Origin: Ascaphus truei | Taxonomy: Eukaryota > Chordata > Amphibia > Anura > Ascaphidae | Assembly (NCBI GenBank): GCA_036426205.1 | Contig: CM071570.1 | Location: 71,786,995-71,850,994 of the forward strand | Reading direction: 5' to 3' | Length of the DNA stretch: 64,000 nt | Part shown: piece after piece, positions 35,376-47,639 of the stretch | Layout: each line of letters starts with the position of its first letter | Numbering within the stretch: the stretch's first letter is position 1 | The notes under the pieces: generated by a model | The model's input: only the letters and a program-made list of their open reading frames with translations | Told to the model about the DNA's origin: nothing | The model's database searches: none | Made by a program: the position numbers and the translations under genes

Positions 35376-36480
35376 AACCTGAAAAAGTTCCATTTATGAC
35401 AACCCTCTTGTTGTCTGTCCTTTAACTAGTTTTCAATCCAGGTGCATATATTATTACCCCAATTTTCTTTATTTTGTAAACTCTTATGTGAAACCGTATC
35501 AAAAACTTTTGCAAAATCTAAGTAGACCACATCAACTGCATTACCCTGGTCTACATTCCTACTAACCTCCTCAAAGAAACAAATAAGGTTAGTTTGGCAT
35601 GATCTATCCTTCATAAATCCATGCTGACTATTACTAATCATTTTGTTTTCCATTAGGTATTCCTGAATATTATCCCGTATTAAACCTTCAAGTAGTTTCC
35701 CCACTATTGAAGTCAGGCTCACAGGTCTGTAAATCCCCGGTTGTGATCTAGCTCCCTTTTTATATATAGGCACCACATCTGCTTTACGCCAATATTGTGG
35801 TACTGAGCCTGTGGAAATGGAGTCCTTGAATATTAAATATAATGTTTTGCTATTACTGAGCTTAACTCCTTGAGAACTCTTGGATGTATGCTATCGGGGC
35901 CAGGTGCCATATTTACTTTAATTTTTTCAAGCCGCTTATGAACTTTTTCCTCAGTTAACCAATTTTTTATTAATATGGAGGTTGTGACTTCCTCCTGCGG
36001 CACTACTATTGAACTTGATTCTTCCCTGGTAAACACAGAGGCAAAGAATTTGTTTAATACCTCTGATTTTTCCTTATCTCCAATAATCTTCCTACCCATC
36101 TCACACTGAAAGGCTCCTATATTTTCTTTTCTCAATTTTTTTGTTAGTAAGGTACTTAAAGAATTTTTTTAGGGTTGACCTTACTTTCTATTGCAATCCT
36201 TTTTTCATTATCCATTTTTGCACATTTGATTGCCCTTTTGCAATTTTTGTTACATTCCTTATAATTCTGATACAATGTCTCCGTCCCTTCTGACTTAAAG
36301 AACCTAAACGCCTTCCTCTTCTTGTCCATTTCCTACCCTACCTATTTATTTAGCCACATTGGTTTTGACTTATTTATTTTATACTTATTATCCAAGGGTA
36401 TACACCGATAAGTATGCCTTTCTAACAATCTTTTAAAGACTGCCCATTTATCTTCTACATTTGTCCCTGCAAAAAATCAT
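35376..36480 (-). mobile_element. CR1-type LINE, second copy, 5' part of reverse transcriptase
   Basis: On the minus strand, from high to low coordinates: DKEKSEVLNKFFASVF, MAPGPDSIHPRVLKEL, VPIYKKGARSQPG, YRPVSLTSIVGKLLEG, HGFMKDRSCQTNL and VDVVYLDFAKVFDTV (first catalytic aspartate). Two long frames survive with a frame change between them. It ends at sequence that in the first copy continues to the FADD box. It is closely related to the element split at 1570-10290. Confidence 0.87.
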
Positions 36481-36502
36481 CCCAGTGTATTACTTGTATA
36501 TG

Positions 36503-36643
36503 AGTAATTACTTATCCGAAATCCAGGTGCTAGCAGATAGACAGGGAACACCGGTCAGTCTGTAAAATATACAAAAAGATAGAATCCGCAGCACACTCAA
36601 AATGAAAAGTTGTTTAATCCACGATATACATCAGGCAGTCACA
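36503..36643 (+). repeat. 141-bp direct repeat, left copy (right copy 37327-37467)
   Basis: The two 141-bp blocks are almost identical and flank a 683-bp segment of unrelated composition. The right copy continues into a hammerhead-like motif at 37482-37520 (minus strand), which is missing beside the left copy. A duplication this long is not a normal target-site duplication. It is better explained by tandem duplication, recombination, or an element with direct terminal repeats. Confidence 0.85.
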
Positions 36644-36826
36644 CCCCCCCCCCGCCGCAGTACAGGGCCCGCCGTAGCCGCAGCGCTGGGCCCCGCCACC
36701 CCCCCAACCCCCACAGCACAATGACTTCCCACCCCCTTAACTTTGTGAAACAAAAGTCACAAGACGTACACAAATACTGTACATCTGTTAAAGTGCAGTT
36801 GTCTGTTTATTTCTATATAATAATTG

Positions 36827-37195
36827 TGTGCAGTGTGTGTGCAGTGTGTGTGCAGTGTGTCAGTGTGTGCAGTGTGAGCAATGAGCAGTGTGTGTGCAGT
36901 GTGCAGTGTGTGTGCAGTGTGTCAGTGTGAGCAATGAGCAGTGTGTGTGCAGTGTGTGTGCAGTGTGCAGTGTGTGTGCAGTGTGTGTGCAGTGTGTCAG
37001 TGTGTGCAGTGTGAGCAATGAGCAGTGTGTGTGCAGTGTGCAGTGTGTGTGCAGTGTGCAGTGTGTGTGCAGTGTGTCAGTGTGAGCAATGAGCAGTGTG
37101 TGTGCAGTGTGCAGTGTGAGCAATGTGGCAGTGTGAGCAATGAGCAGTGTGTGTGCAGTGAGTGTGTGCAGTGTGTGCAGTGTGTGCAGTGTGCA
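36827..37195 (+). repeat. Minisatellite of GTGTGTGCAGT / GAGCAATGAGCA units
   Basis: Higher-order repeats of CAGTGTGTGTG and GTGAGCAATGAGCAGTG, each present four or more times. The cysteine-valine frames are artefacts of the repeat. Confidence 0.93.
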
Positions 37196-37244
37196 AAAAA
37201 AAAATGTAAAAAAAAAATGTTTTAAAAATTTTTTTTTTTTTTTT

Positions 37245-37326
37245 TAAAAACGGGAGCCACGGGAAAACCGCGTTATAACCGAATCGCGGTATAACGAGGC
37301 GCGTTATAACGGGGTTTAGCTGTAGT
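37245..37326 (-). repeat. Transposon-like terminus with GCGTTATAAC repeats
   Basis: It contains three variants of (G)CG(T/G)TATAAC within 50 bases and ends GGGGTTTAGCTGTA. Read on the minus strand, it starts TACAGCTAAACCCCG, a MITE-like terminus. The opposite end was not found. Confidence 0.4.
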
Positions 37327-37481
37327 AGTAAATACTTATCCGAAACCCAGGTGCTAGCAGATAGACAGGGAACACCGGCTAGTCTGTAAAATATACAAAA
37401 AGATAGAATCCGCAGCACACTCAAAATGAAAAGTTGTTTAATCCACGATATACATCAGGCAGTCACAGAAACTCCAGCAGA

Positions 37482-37520
37482 GCGATGTACGTTTCTGACC
37501 ACAAAGTCTTTTCTCTCAGA
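37482..37520 (-). ncRNA. Hammerhead-like motif, degenerate
   Basis: The minus strand reads CTGAGAG, A-rich link, GAC-TTTGTG-GTC hairpin, A, GAAACGTACATC. The order matches the core box, stem II, GAAA and terminal GTA/ATC arrangement, but the core box has a changed last base and extra bases. Confidence 0.35.
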
Positions 37521-37854
37521 GAGAGAGATATATATATTCCTCTAGCCTTAGTTCCGCTTTATAACAATTATATGTTATCCATTTCACAATTTGTGCATAT
37601 AATATTTATATTTGTTTATTTGTGCGCTATTTGAGGAACCTTATGTAGGTGAAAGGTGTCAGCTATTTAGCTGTGTGTATTACCCCTTGTAACATGCTCA
37701 CAGGTGTGCCGTTTGTGAGAAATGTGACAGATTGAGGGAGATTAGATATTATTAATTTGAGGGATCTTACAAGGTGAAGAATGTATCAGCTCCATAACTG
37801 GCCTTATTAACCCTGGTCACATATACAAGGCACCTGTTCACAGGTGTTCTGTTC

Positions 37855-38050
37855 GTGATAGTTGCCAAATTATGTACGGTAGTAAAATCAGAGCAGAATG
37901 TAACTTCTCTAAAAAAGGACTTGGATAAATCAGAAGCTTGGGCAGGTAAATGGCAGGTGAGGTTTAATACAGCTAAATGTAAGGTTATGCATTTGGGAAG
38001 CAAGAACAAGAGGGCTACATACAATCTAAATGGAACACAAAGTCAACCCT
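37855..38050 (+). mobile_element. CR1-type LINE fragment (after the FADD box)
   Basis: The plus-strand frame reads KDLDKSEAWAGKWQVRFNTAKCKVMHLGSKNKRATYNL, the block following the reverse transcriptase active site in CR1-type elements. It closely resembles the minus-strand segment at 2464-2650. It is truncated on both sides. Confidence 0.8.
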
Positions 38051-38640
38051 GGGTGGAGAAACATTTAGGAGATTGTTCTATACCCGCTGATGTGGCAGAG
38101 AGATTTAGATTGGGAGTACACATTATTCATTATTATTCATCATTTATTTGAACACTCCCAATGAAACAGAGTGTTGGTGATTCAGTTCACTTATCCCGTT
38201 TTCAAGGAATATATATGTCTCAAGCTTCTATGGATTTGCTCACCTTCATTGCCGTAATTATGGCATTACCCACTTTCCTATAATCTGGATTTATTGATCA
38301 GCCTTGGCCCTGTATTAGAGCGCCCTTACCACGTTCTTGTCTATCCTGATGTGGCAAAGAGGACTGTTTTCAGCTAAAATTCCCAGATGAAGTCAGGAGT
38401 GCTTGTGAACATCAAGTTTATCAACAGTGCTCAATGTCAGGAGGTAGCTGCACAGACAAACAAGATATAATCTTACATAAAGTGCAGTAAAGTATTTACA
38501 TGTGTAGTAAGACCACACCATAATATGCAGCATGATAGTTTTGGCTGCTTCTACACATTAAAAAAAACAAAAAAATTCCCATCCTAATCTGCTAGACAAC
38601 TATGCAGAGACCAACGCCAGAATTCACTAACCTCCGATTC
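38051..38640. other. Intergenic DNA, no gene
   Basis: No domain, terminus or RNA gene recognised. Confidence 0.4.
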
Positions 38641-38644
38641 CTCT

Positions 38645-38965
38645 ATACAGGCATACCCCGCATTAACGTACGCAATGGGACCGGAGCATGTATGTAAAGC
38701 GAAAATGTACTTAAAATGAAGCACTACCTTTTTTCCCACTTATCGATGCATGTACAGTACTGCAATCGTCCTATACGTGCATAACTGGTATGAATAACGC
38801 ATTTGTAACAGGCTCTATAGTCCCTCCGCTTGTGCACAGCTTCGGTACAGGTAGGGAGTTGGTATTGATGTTCAGGACGTGCTGCAGGCGCATGCGCGAG
38901 CTGCTGTTTGCCTATTGGAGTATATGTCCTTACTCGCGAGTGTACTTAAAGTGAGTGTCCTTTAA
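38645..38965. repeat. MITE-like repeat beginning 'GGCATACCCCGC'
   Basis: A block of mixed composition starts CAGGCATACCCCGCATTAACG and ends near a duplicated 'tgtacttaaagtgagtgt'. It contains the CG-rich 'ggcgcatgcgcgag'. Internal echoes such as 'gtacttaaa' near both ends suggest an inverted or direct terminal structure that is truncated on the right. Confidence 0.45.
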
Positions 38966-39620
38966 CAGACACTAGCTTGAACAATGGGTGGTGCAATAAC
39001 CTATATGAGTGTTTAGGGACTTTCCCCTTAAGAATGGAAAAGTATGATGAATAACAATTCAAATATGTGCAATCAAACATACACATAAAAAGGAATCAAA
39101 AACAAAACCTCCCATATTTCTTTCCCTTGATTTGCTTGAAAGGGAAGTTGCTCATATAAAATACGGCTTAAAGTGAAACTTATACGCATTTGTTTGCGGT
39201 CAGAAATGAATGCTTAATTCTCCTAAGGTCCTTCAAAATGCATTTGCATCAGTTACTTATTGTACTGCAATTCTTAACCGTTTTACTAATTATGGCACCA
39301 TAATCACAAATAAACAATGGTGGGATCGTGACCATCTGTAAACACAGACTTGACGTCTTAAAGCTGCAGTTCAGTCTTTTTTTTTTTTTATATTTATTTT
39401 TTTACTTCAATAGTTTCATGTGTGCAATCTCTAATTACCTAAAGAACAGTATAGCTGCAGCTCAATTCGTTTTCCATGTATTGATAGGTCGAAATTTGGT
39501 GACATATTAAAAGCTGGATATATATATTCACTGTTTTCCCTTTATTCAGTTATGCTTCTGAACTGTCACTATTGAATCAACACGTTTATTACGCGCTGTT
39601 CTATGTTTCTTCTATGATGC
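38966..39620. other. AT-rich intergenic DNA, no gene
   Basis: Nothing recognised. Confidence 0.4.
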
Positions 39621-39794
39621 GAAAAGAGTAGCACTCCAAAATAGGGGTCAAGTGGTTCATTATTTACTCATCTAATGTGTCGGTCCAACACAGCAGATGT
39701 TTCTCAAGGTTGAGAAAAGTCTGCAGTGTTGGACCAAAATGGATGAATAAATATTAACCACTTGACCACTGTTGTGGAGTGCTACTCTTTTCCC
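39621..39794. mobile_element. Hairpin MITE (~174 bp) with hammerhead-like arms
   Basis: The ends GAAAAGAGTAGCACTCC and GGAGTGCTACTCTTTTC are perfect inverted copies, and the arms remain paired almost to the centre (39708). The core of each arm has TTGAGAAA, a GTC-to-GGAC type hairpin and (C)GA-rich sequence, a degenerate version of the recurrent motif. Confidence 0.85.
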
Positions 39795-41690
39795 TTCATT
39801 TCTATGGGATTTCAATATTGAGTTTCAGCACCCGTATGTTTAATTTTTGAGTGCATGTTTACTTCTATATATTTTAAGCGAATAGGTATGTGACACAGAG
39901 TTTAAGAACCCCTTACCTTTCACTATATGGATTGTTTAACAAAGTCTCTTAGCTGCCTAATTGGAGCAATGCTGGGTCAAATATATTGTACTAAACTTTT
40001 TTTCTCAGGTGGGATTTGTTTTTTTTCATTGTAGGTTGTGATCCCTTTTAGTGCAGCCACATTAGTGTTCGTCATATATTAGATTATAGTGTACAGATGT
40101 TATGAAACCTCATTGTTTTCTTCTACAGTACTATCGTAAATGGATGAGATTTCAAAAGCTCTATAGTTTAATCTATAAAAAAAAACATAATGTTGGTCCA
40201 CTAAAAGGTATCACAATCTACATCTAATCTACATTTCTCCAGGACCAATACACATTCTAGAACTTTGAACTTTTGTGATAAATTAGATGCTCTTTTTGCA
40301 CCCAGATTGCCACTGATTTGCAGCTGGAATACTTTGATAAGTAGCCTCGAATAACTACAAAATTTAAGATGGATTTCTCATATATCTCTTCAATTTAGTG
40401 AAAAAAACTCACTTAAACCATTAGGAGAGACCACAATATCTCCAAGCTAAATCCAGAATCGTAATATTCACGCATGTTTCAAGACAAGTGGGATATACTA
40501 GTAGTATGAATGTTTACTGCAAACAGCCTTCAAGAGTACTTATGTGTGTACTTCCCTGTGGTGATATACGGCTCGTGTACCTCTGTTGCTCAATCCAACT
40601 GGCCTTCTACAAACTGATTTCACCTGCTTACCCATAACAACTCTTCAAAAGATAGAAATGCTGTCTTTTGTGACTCCTCTCTGAAGTGTCCATATGGGAT
40701 GTAAGTGATAAAACTGCAGCACCTAGTGTTAAATGACAGAAGGACTCTCACACATCTTGAAAATAGAACTGATTCATTGAGCCACTAGTGTTTTTTCTTT
40801 AGCTATTTGTATTTTCTTAGCAATTGTAAATAAGGGTTAGATCTATTTCAAGCTGAATGTAAAGACTGCTTTTAATTGATAATTTATTGTAATTATTTAC
40901 ATTGTGCTGTGTTTAGGCAAAATACTGAATATTATAGGTACGTTTTTATGTCGGCTCTAAGTTCAAAGGATGTAATTATATCAGCTTGTTCTGGAAACAA
41001 TGCTAATGTATTCTAAACCATACTGTCAGAGGGATACATTGCATGGGCAATGATATTTAATCTGTGTAGAGCCTGGCGTTAACAATTTTATGTAATATAA
41101 ATAGCTTTCATGAATTGAACAATTCATACATTTGTGGGACATTGTACTTGATGAAACAGAACAATAAGTTATCTCTATAGATTCCAGAAATTGTGGGAGG
41201 TATTCACAAAAAGGTACAATGTGACATTTATCAAACAGCAACTGTAGTTTGAAATGAGCCACATGCAAATTAATGCATTGAGCCAATCACTGACATAACT
41301 CTAGTCCTGCCAAGTCTTCTAAGAACACGGGGCTTCATTTTAACATTGATAGTAAAAAACAATAAAAAAAATTATATCTCTATAAATCTCTCCTTAATAA
41401 TTACTCCTCTTCAACGGTTTTATCGTCTCCTGCTGTATTCTTTGCTATATTCTTGGCTCTCGGTTCTTTGTTCATATGACATATGATCAACTTGCCTTAA
41501 GTGAAACAGCTAAGCGAACAAGTAAAATGTTCACTTATGATAATGAGGGAAACTAGAACTATTAGGTTATGCAAAACTGTTATATGCCCCAAGTTTCACA
41601 CAAACCGTTAAAATATTAAGAGTGAATACGGAAGATTTGTTTTTCTTTATATTTTTCTGTAATGTCTGATGCTATTGTTCATCTATTACC
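39795..41690. other. AT-rich intergenic DNA, no gene
   Basis: No elements with clear ends. Open frames are short and without domains. Confidence 0.4.
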
Positions 41691-41692
41691 GG

Positions 41693-42130
41693 GGGTGCCA
41701 ACCTGTTTTTTCAGGCGTGCCAATAAATGGGCACATATTTTATTTGTGGGTCACTGTCCTACTACCCCCTTACATCCAGTTTAAATGAATAGCTAAACTT
41801 AAACTAAATGAAGACAAAAGTAAATAAGGTTAATAAAAACATTAAAATATTCCAAACATTTGAACATTTATTGAAAAAAGAAGAAAAAAAGAATTCTAAT
41901 TAAAAAAAGAAGAATCTGAAAAAAAATGTCTGAGTGGGATTTCTGAATTTGCATTTCAGGTAATAGTTTCTCAATATTAGGATTGATTTTTGAGGTTGAT
42001 AACAAAGCAGACGGCGCCCCCATGAGCGTGTGTCAATACAGATCTGTACTTATTTTTAACAAAGTTAATTGACGAAAAAGTCTGCTCACAAACAAATATG
42101 GGGAATAATTTAAATGTCATTTCAATGTAA
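41693..42130 (-). pseudogene. hAT transposase C-terminal remnant
   Basis: The minus strand at about 42124-41935 reads a frame with FVCEQTFSSINFVKNKYRSVLT, the C-terminal dimerisation block of hAT transposases of the Charlie/ZBED kind, followed by decayed sequence with stops. The nearby 'gggggtgccaacctg' at about 41691-41705 resembles the terminal repeat of such elements. The rest of the transposase is not visible. Confidence 0.65.
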
Positions 42131-42702
42131 TTATTTTAATTGATTTGATTTATTTTGTTTTTTATTGCTAAAGAAGTTATTAAAATTGTGTTCATTTTCA
42201 AAATGTATGTTAATATTCGTAAATTCCATGTTTTTTTATTTTGCAAATGTCTTCGCAAACATGATTTATTTTATATATCTACATGTCGTTTCCGTTATTC
42301 TTTGAAATTATTTGGTGTGTTCTACTGTACACGTTCTACTTGCACATCTGATCAGTGAAATTTAACAATAAAATAATAATAGTGGCGAACAATAATAACT
42401 TTTGGACATTTGACAAAAAGTTTGGCAATCTTTTCTCCCTGACCAAATTTATTCCAGATGCTCTGATTTGTCTGTTGGAGCTGGATTATTTACTCTTGCC
42501 ACATACAAGCTTGTGAGGAAACTCTTCTTCTTGTAAATAAAACACACTATATCAATTGTAGAAATAGTGCTAATCATCTATACTATACGTTTGCTAAATA
42601 TATTATGCATGAAGAGATTAAATGGTGTTAGTGGGCACTCATATGTAGGCAGTGGGTAGTCTGAGCTCTAGAACAAGTTGATACATCCATGACTTGGCTC
42701 AT
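42131..42702. other. Possible decayed hAT body, no recognisable gene
   Basis: AT-rich. It could include the eroded upstream part of the hAT element, but no motif is certain. Confidence 0.3.
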
Positions 42703-42792
42703 GTTAGCATATGGGAATCGCCCACAAGGGAAAAGGGCAGGTCTTAAGTTAGCATATGGGAATAGCCCACAAGGGAAAAGGGCAGGTCTTAA
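42703..42792. repeat. 46-bp tandem duplication
   Basis: Two adjacent units sharing 'ttagcatatgggaat', 'gcccacaaggg' and 'aaaagggcaggtcttaa' differ at one or two positions. This is a recent local duplication. Confidence 0.92.
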
Positions 42793-43689
42793 TGATTGTA
42801 CTGAGTGTAGAACTTAACCCTTTCATTACATGTGTAATACAAAGATATATATGATGGAACATATAAATGTCCGAAACACATCAACTGTTGTGTTATTTTC
42901 ATGTAATACATTATACTATGCTTTTTAAAGGGAATGAAGGATATGTTTGTGTGGCTTATTATGGTGTGTAATATTGAGTGCATTAAGTATGGATGTACAA
43001 TATTAGGTCTACATATTAGAACAAGAATTACCAAGAGACAGTAGTTGGAAAATTAAATGTATTCACAAACAGTTACTTAAGTGTGTGTGAAATGGAAAAA
43101 AAAAACCTTTTTAACCATAAATACAGAATAACACATAAACAACACTGAAAGTTCAGCACGTCCTCTTTGCAGGTGCACTGCCAGGCTCACTCCGCCCCCT
43201 TGTGCAAGGTCTGCCATGCCTCAATGTAGGCATGACCTCTGAAGCTGGTGGCCAACTCCACAGAGGATGAATGAGGGGTGTTGGCAACAGCAGTGAGACC
43301 CCTGATGCTAGCAATGACTCCATCTTATGCCCTCCAGCCCCTGCTGCGTTGCTCAAACTAGCCCATTAAGGGCTACCGCAATCTGCACCATGCCAGTCAG
43401 CATGGCACTTGTGTACTATCACATGGCACGGATGCTGATAAGGTGGTGTCAGTGGGATACTTGCTCCCTGCGGTGGCTTGCTTGCTCCATGTGGCAGGAG
43501 GTAAGCTCCATCCTCTGTGCCATGGTCTCAATATGGCAAAGTTAGGCTGTGATGTTTTCGAAGCAACAACGCTGCATTTCCAGCAGGGTCACCCGATGGG
43601 ACATATGGCTGGCATCAGAAAGAGGTGCTATAGAGGTATGGCCACATTATATGACTCCAGTGCAACAGGAGTGGCTTCATGGCCAACTT
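42793..43689. other. No confident gene; GC-richer insert from about 43150
   Basis: The base composition rises from about 43150 to 44010. Weak minus-strand frames with repeated methionine/glutamine-rich phrases might be a decayed transposon accessory protein, but there is no firm domain. Confidence 0.35.
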
Positions 43690-43870
43690 GTGGGGCAGCT
43701 TGAAGTGCAGCTGCTGGTGAAGCTGTAGCAGCTGCTGGTGCAGCTGGGGCAGCTGGGGTACATCTGGGGTGTAGCTTGGCTCAAAGGGACAGCGTTGACA
43801 TCTGGGGGCAGCTTGGACAGCTGGGGTGCAGCTGGGGCAGCAGGGGTGCAGCTGGGGCTTCTGCTGAGGA
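43690..43870 (+). repeat. GCAGCTGGGG-type minisatellite
   Basis: At least eight imperfect copies of a 10-12-base unit (GCAGCTGGGG, GTGCAGCTGG). Alanine/glycine-rich open frames result from it. Confidence 0.85.
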
Positions 43871-45447
43871 AGTTGGATCAGTGGCTGTGAACTCCTCTTC
43901 TTCCATAAGGAAGATTGTCACAGTGTCCTCTTCCACCTCCAGGGGCTCTGAAGCCTTAGCTGCTGCCTGTCAGGTACAGACTGTGAAGCCTTAGCTGCTG
44001 CCTGTCTGCATGATGGTCCTGAAATAGAAATACATTATATCATCAAATACATTCATACAGAACATGAGTAACATGTAAGCACATTTGTGTAGATTTGCTA
44101 AGTCCAAAACAGAAATTATTGAACATGTCTCTTTATTTATAGAACATTTTAGCAGTAGATAAATATAGAGGTCCTCATCCACATACTGTTACAAAACTTT
44201 AGAATGCCTTTAATCCCATTCGCATGAATGAGAGCTGAAGCATGCTATAGTTTATCACCCTGTAACACCTCTAAGGACAAACATATAATCATATTGATGG
44301 ACATGCCCACCAGCCAATGGCTATGAGACACTGAAAGAGCTTGGCTCATAGGACATTGGAAGTATGACATCAGAAAAGAGCAGTGGCAACAGATATAGGC
44401 TGGGAGCAGCACGTGCTGAGGAGAGAGCTGCAGAGAGCAATAGAGAGGGAGTAACTGTCCTATGGAGCCTGGCGAGAGATAGTGTGTAGCAGAGCCTTTC
44501 CAGTCTGACAGAGTAGAACGTACCGGTGGTAGCTAAAACGTCCTGGAGAGTGCTTAATCAATGTAAAGGGGACTCACGTAAACACGAGGGTCTTGAAACA
44601 CTGAATAGGCCATGCGGAACACCTCAAATGGATGACCCCTACTATCTTTTTAATTGTACACCGCATAGACCACTCTTTGCGAAGTAACAGGCCTGCACCT
44701 ATAATACCAACATATACTACACGAGCTCCAACGCTGTGCCGACACCAACAGTGGCCTTTTAGGTAGTGATCAGAGAAGAGTGGTGAGCGCATACAACAAA
44801 AAAAAACAAAAAACACAAATAAAAAGATAATAATAAACAGAATAAATGTGTGACACAAGTGATAGTATACACACAAAGGGATGGCAGAGTGTAAAAAAAT
44901 GCTAATAATATTGCAACTCACACGGGCATGTGTGAGCCTCTTCTATCATAGTTTCTTTCAGCATATGCTTCCAAAACGCTCCCGGTCACATCAGGGATGG
45001 ACAGCTTAATCTCACAGGATAATCCCTCTTGCGAAGTCCTAAGCAGGGGGCGACAACCACAGAATGTGTAAGAAAATCGATAATTTATTGAAAGTAAAAA
45101 TAAGCATATAGTACTTACATGTAGGTACAACTCTATCAGCCTCCGTGTCCACTTGGTAGGCTCCGCCAGGAAACTCCCTGTTCGCGCGTCCGGTCGCGGG
45201 GCTTGTGACGCATCCTGTGTTGGTGGAGCTGTATACTGTGTTTGTACATCCGCAGCCACCGTAGTCCCTGAGGCAGGCATGTATCACAGGCCCTGCGACC
45301 TGGGTAGGGCTTCATCTCTTTAGAGCCCCTGTCAGACCTTGTGCTGCTCTCTCACTGTTAGTGATCAATGTCCCTCTCATGGGCACTGTATTCCACCTCA
45401 TGGTGACCTGTAGTGGAACCAGCTATTGACCCTCCGATGGGGCTAGA
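43871..45447. other. Mixed intergenic DNA, no confident gene
   Basis: A short direct repeat 'ctgtgaagccttagctgctgcctgtc' type occurs near 43950 and 43985. Sequence from 44600 to 45300 has element-like composition changes but no clear termini or domains. Confidence 0.35.
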
Positions 45448-45477
45448 CAGGGCTGCCAACAGAAATCTTGGGGCCCA

Positions 45478-45567
45478 GGACAAATATATACAGAACCCCA
45501 ATAAGCTCATATTGAACCCCCAAAATAACCACAATATATATATATATGCGTATAGGTGTCAAAGAGG
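45478..45567 (+). repeat. ~100-bp direct duplication, first copy (second 46140-46268)
   Basis: Both copies share 'ccaataagctcat', 'ttgaa', 'ataaccacaatata', a TA tract, and 'tataggtgtcaaagagga'. They are about 670 bases apart inside the hAT-related region. Confidence 0.78.
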
Positions 45568-45675
45568 AGTGCTACTGAGCATGGCAATATATATTTAAAA
45601 CCAGAGACAGAACATGAAACACAGACAGAGCTCAGTGCTACATCCATTAACACAGATACACCGGTACAAGTTGCC

Positions 45676-45679
45676 TATA

Positions 45680-45740
<61 letters not shown>
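45676..45740. repeat. (TA)n microsatellite
   Basis: More than 30 TA units with one interruption. Confidence 0.96.
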
Positions 45741-45742
<2 letters not shown>

Positions 45743-46284
45743 ATATCTTTGAATAAAAATGGGCTTTTAGTTTAACCCTTTGGCCAGGTGTTGTTAAGCC
45801 CTTGAGCTCCTCCAAGGCAGACCACATCTCAAGGGTCCTAAACACTAAATAAATTCTTAATAACCTGTGCATGACCAGGAAGAATGATTTATAATAAATC
45901 TGTCAATATTAGTTGCATAGTTCTAGGTCTGATTGAAGCTCTTATTAACCTGTACATTACCAGGAAACAACTCTGTATTAGATTTGTCGCATCAAATGTA
46001 TGCAGGTTCCCATGAGTGTGGAGGTGAAATGAGTGGGAGCTTTAAACCTTTAAAAGTGGGAGAGGGTGAGCTTCAAACTTGGGAAGGAGGAGCACCCTCC
46101 AAATCAGCCAGGACCAGCTGAACAGAATTGCAAAACTAAGAAACCCAATAAGCTCATGTTGAAACCCCAACATAACCACAATATAATATATAGATACTAT
46201 ATACATAATATAGATAGTAGTATATAAATATATATATATATATAATGCCTATAGGTGTCAAAGAGGACAATGCAAGGAGGGAAC

Positions 46285-46790
46285 CCCCCCCCCCCCCCCC
46301 CCCAACACACCCACAAACAACCAAAGAAAGAAAACACCCAAACAAAAAAGAAAGAAAAACAAAACAAAGAAGAAAAACAAACAACATCAGCGAACAAAAA
46401 GAAAAAAAGGGTAAAAAGAGAAACCATAAAAAAAAAAACAAGCAATGAAAGCATAAAAAAAAAAAAAAAAAGAACAACCAAGAAAAAAAGAAAAAGACAA
46501 AAGAAAAAAAGATGAGAACACAAAAGAAAGAACAGAGAATAAAACCGGGGAAAAACATAAAAAGAAAGAAAAAGAAAACAATCAATTATCGTAGGAGAGG
46601 GGTGAACACAAAAAGAGAAAGAAAAGTAAAAGTATAAAAGAGATATAAGTAAAAAATAGATAAAAAAAACCAACCAAAAACAACAAAATAAAAAAAAAAC
46701 GACAAACCCACGCGCCAACCCCCAAACACACAACACCCCCACCCATCCCCCCCCCAAACACCACCACCCTCCCCATAGCGCATTAATAAA
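46285..46790. repeat. C-run and A-rich low-complexity DNA
   Basis: A C17-type run at about 46287-46303 is followed by about 400 bases of A-rich, G-interspersed sequence. The phenylalanine-rich frames on the minus strand are artefacts. Confidence 0.85.
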
Positions 46791-47399
46791 AATATTTTTT
46801 GTTTGTTAGGGGCGCGCCTGCACTACTTCTTTCGGAGTTTGACTTAAATGGCCAGTGTTGCGCGAGCCCTATTTCACACCTTGCGGAGCGCCCCCCCACC
46901 CCCCCCATTTTACACCTCGCAAGCTCCCTCTTTTTCCCTCCCTTTTCCCATTATTTCTCTCGCCTCCATCTCACCACTCACTCTCCCACTCCATCAATTA
47001 CCCCACTCTCCCTCAATCCCTGCCCCCCGCCTCACATGTATTTCTCTCCCCTGCTCCCTCTTTTTCTCACTCCCTCTCCCCCCTCTCTCCTCTCCCCCCT
47101 CCCTTCTCTCCCCTTCCGTCAATTACACATCTCTCACTCAATTCCCTCCCCCTCACATAATTCCCCCCACAAATATACCAAATGCAAAAAACTTCCCACA
47201 CCAAAATACATACAAAAAAATCTGCAACCCTCAAATATATACAACGCCCCCACCTCCCCAAATATATACAACCCCCCCAAATACATTTAAAAAAACACCT
47301 CCCTAATCCGTATAAAAAAGACTGCCAATACATATTTAAAAAAACAATACGTATTAAAAAAAAACAATGCATATATAAAAAGCCACAATGAATATAAAA

Positions 47400-47560
47400 C
47401 CCCTCCAATGCATATAAAAAATCCCCGTCATATAAAGTAGCGCCCACTCCCTCCCAATACATATAAAAGACCCCCCAATACATATAAAAAGACCCCCACT
47501 CCCCTAATACATATAAAAAGACCCCCACTCCCCCCAATACATATAAAAAGACCCCCACTT
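47400..47560. repeat. Tandem array of CATATAAAAAGACCCCC-type units
   Basis: At least five imperfect units of about 30 bases. They look like the opposite-strand version of the array at 32735-32985. Confidence 0.8.
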
Positions 47561-47639
47561 CCCTCCCTATTCTTCCATTTTGTCCTTGTCTTTCCCTCCT
47601 CCCTTCCCTTACCCCATGTTCTCCCTCTGTTATTCTTTG

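Larger units (their letters stand above)
45448..47630. mobile_element. Relative of the 31.7-kb hAT-type element, one end only
   Basis: It starts CAGGGCTGCCAACAGAAATC, matching the inverted right end of the 31693-34047 element, including the following 'ttggggcccaggacaaa' text. Further in, 46870-47170 matches the reverse complement of its purine-rich segment ('tttcacacct', 'gtatttctctcccc', 'caattac'). The far end and target duplication were not found, so it is truncated or rearranged. The interior holds long A-rich and C-rich low-complexity DNA. Confidence 0.6.

Noticed and set aside
36610..37225. Direct repeats and spacer-like units resembling a CRISPR array
   Set aside because: The units are GTGTGTGCAGT variants without unique spacers, in vertebrate DNA; it is a minisatellite.
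46154..46757. Phenylalanine-rich frames that look like membrane proteins
   Set aside because: They translate an A-rich low-complexity tract and carry no conserved motif.
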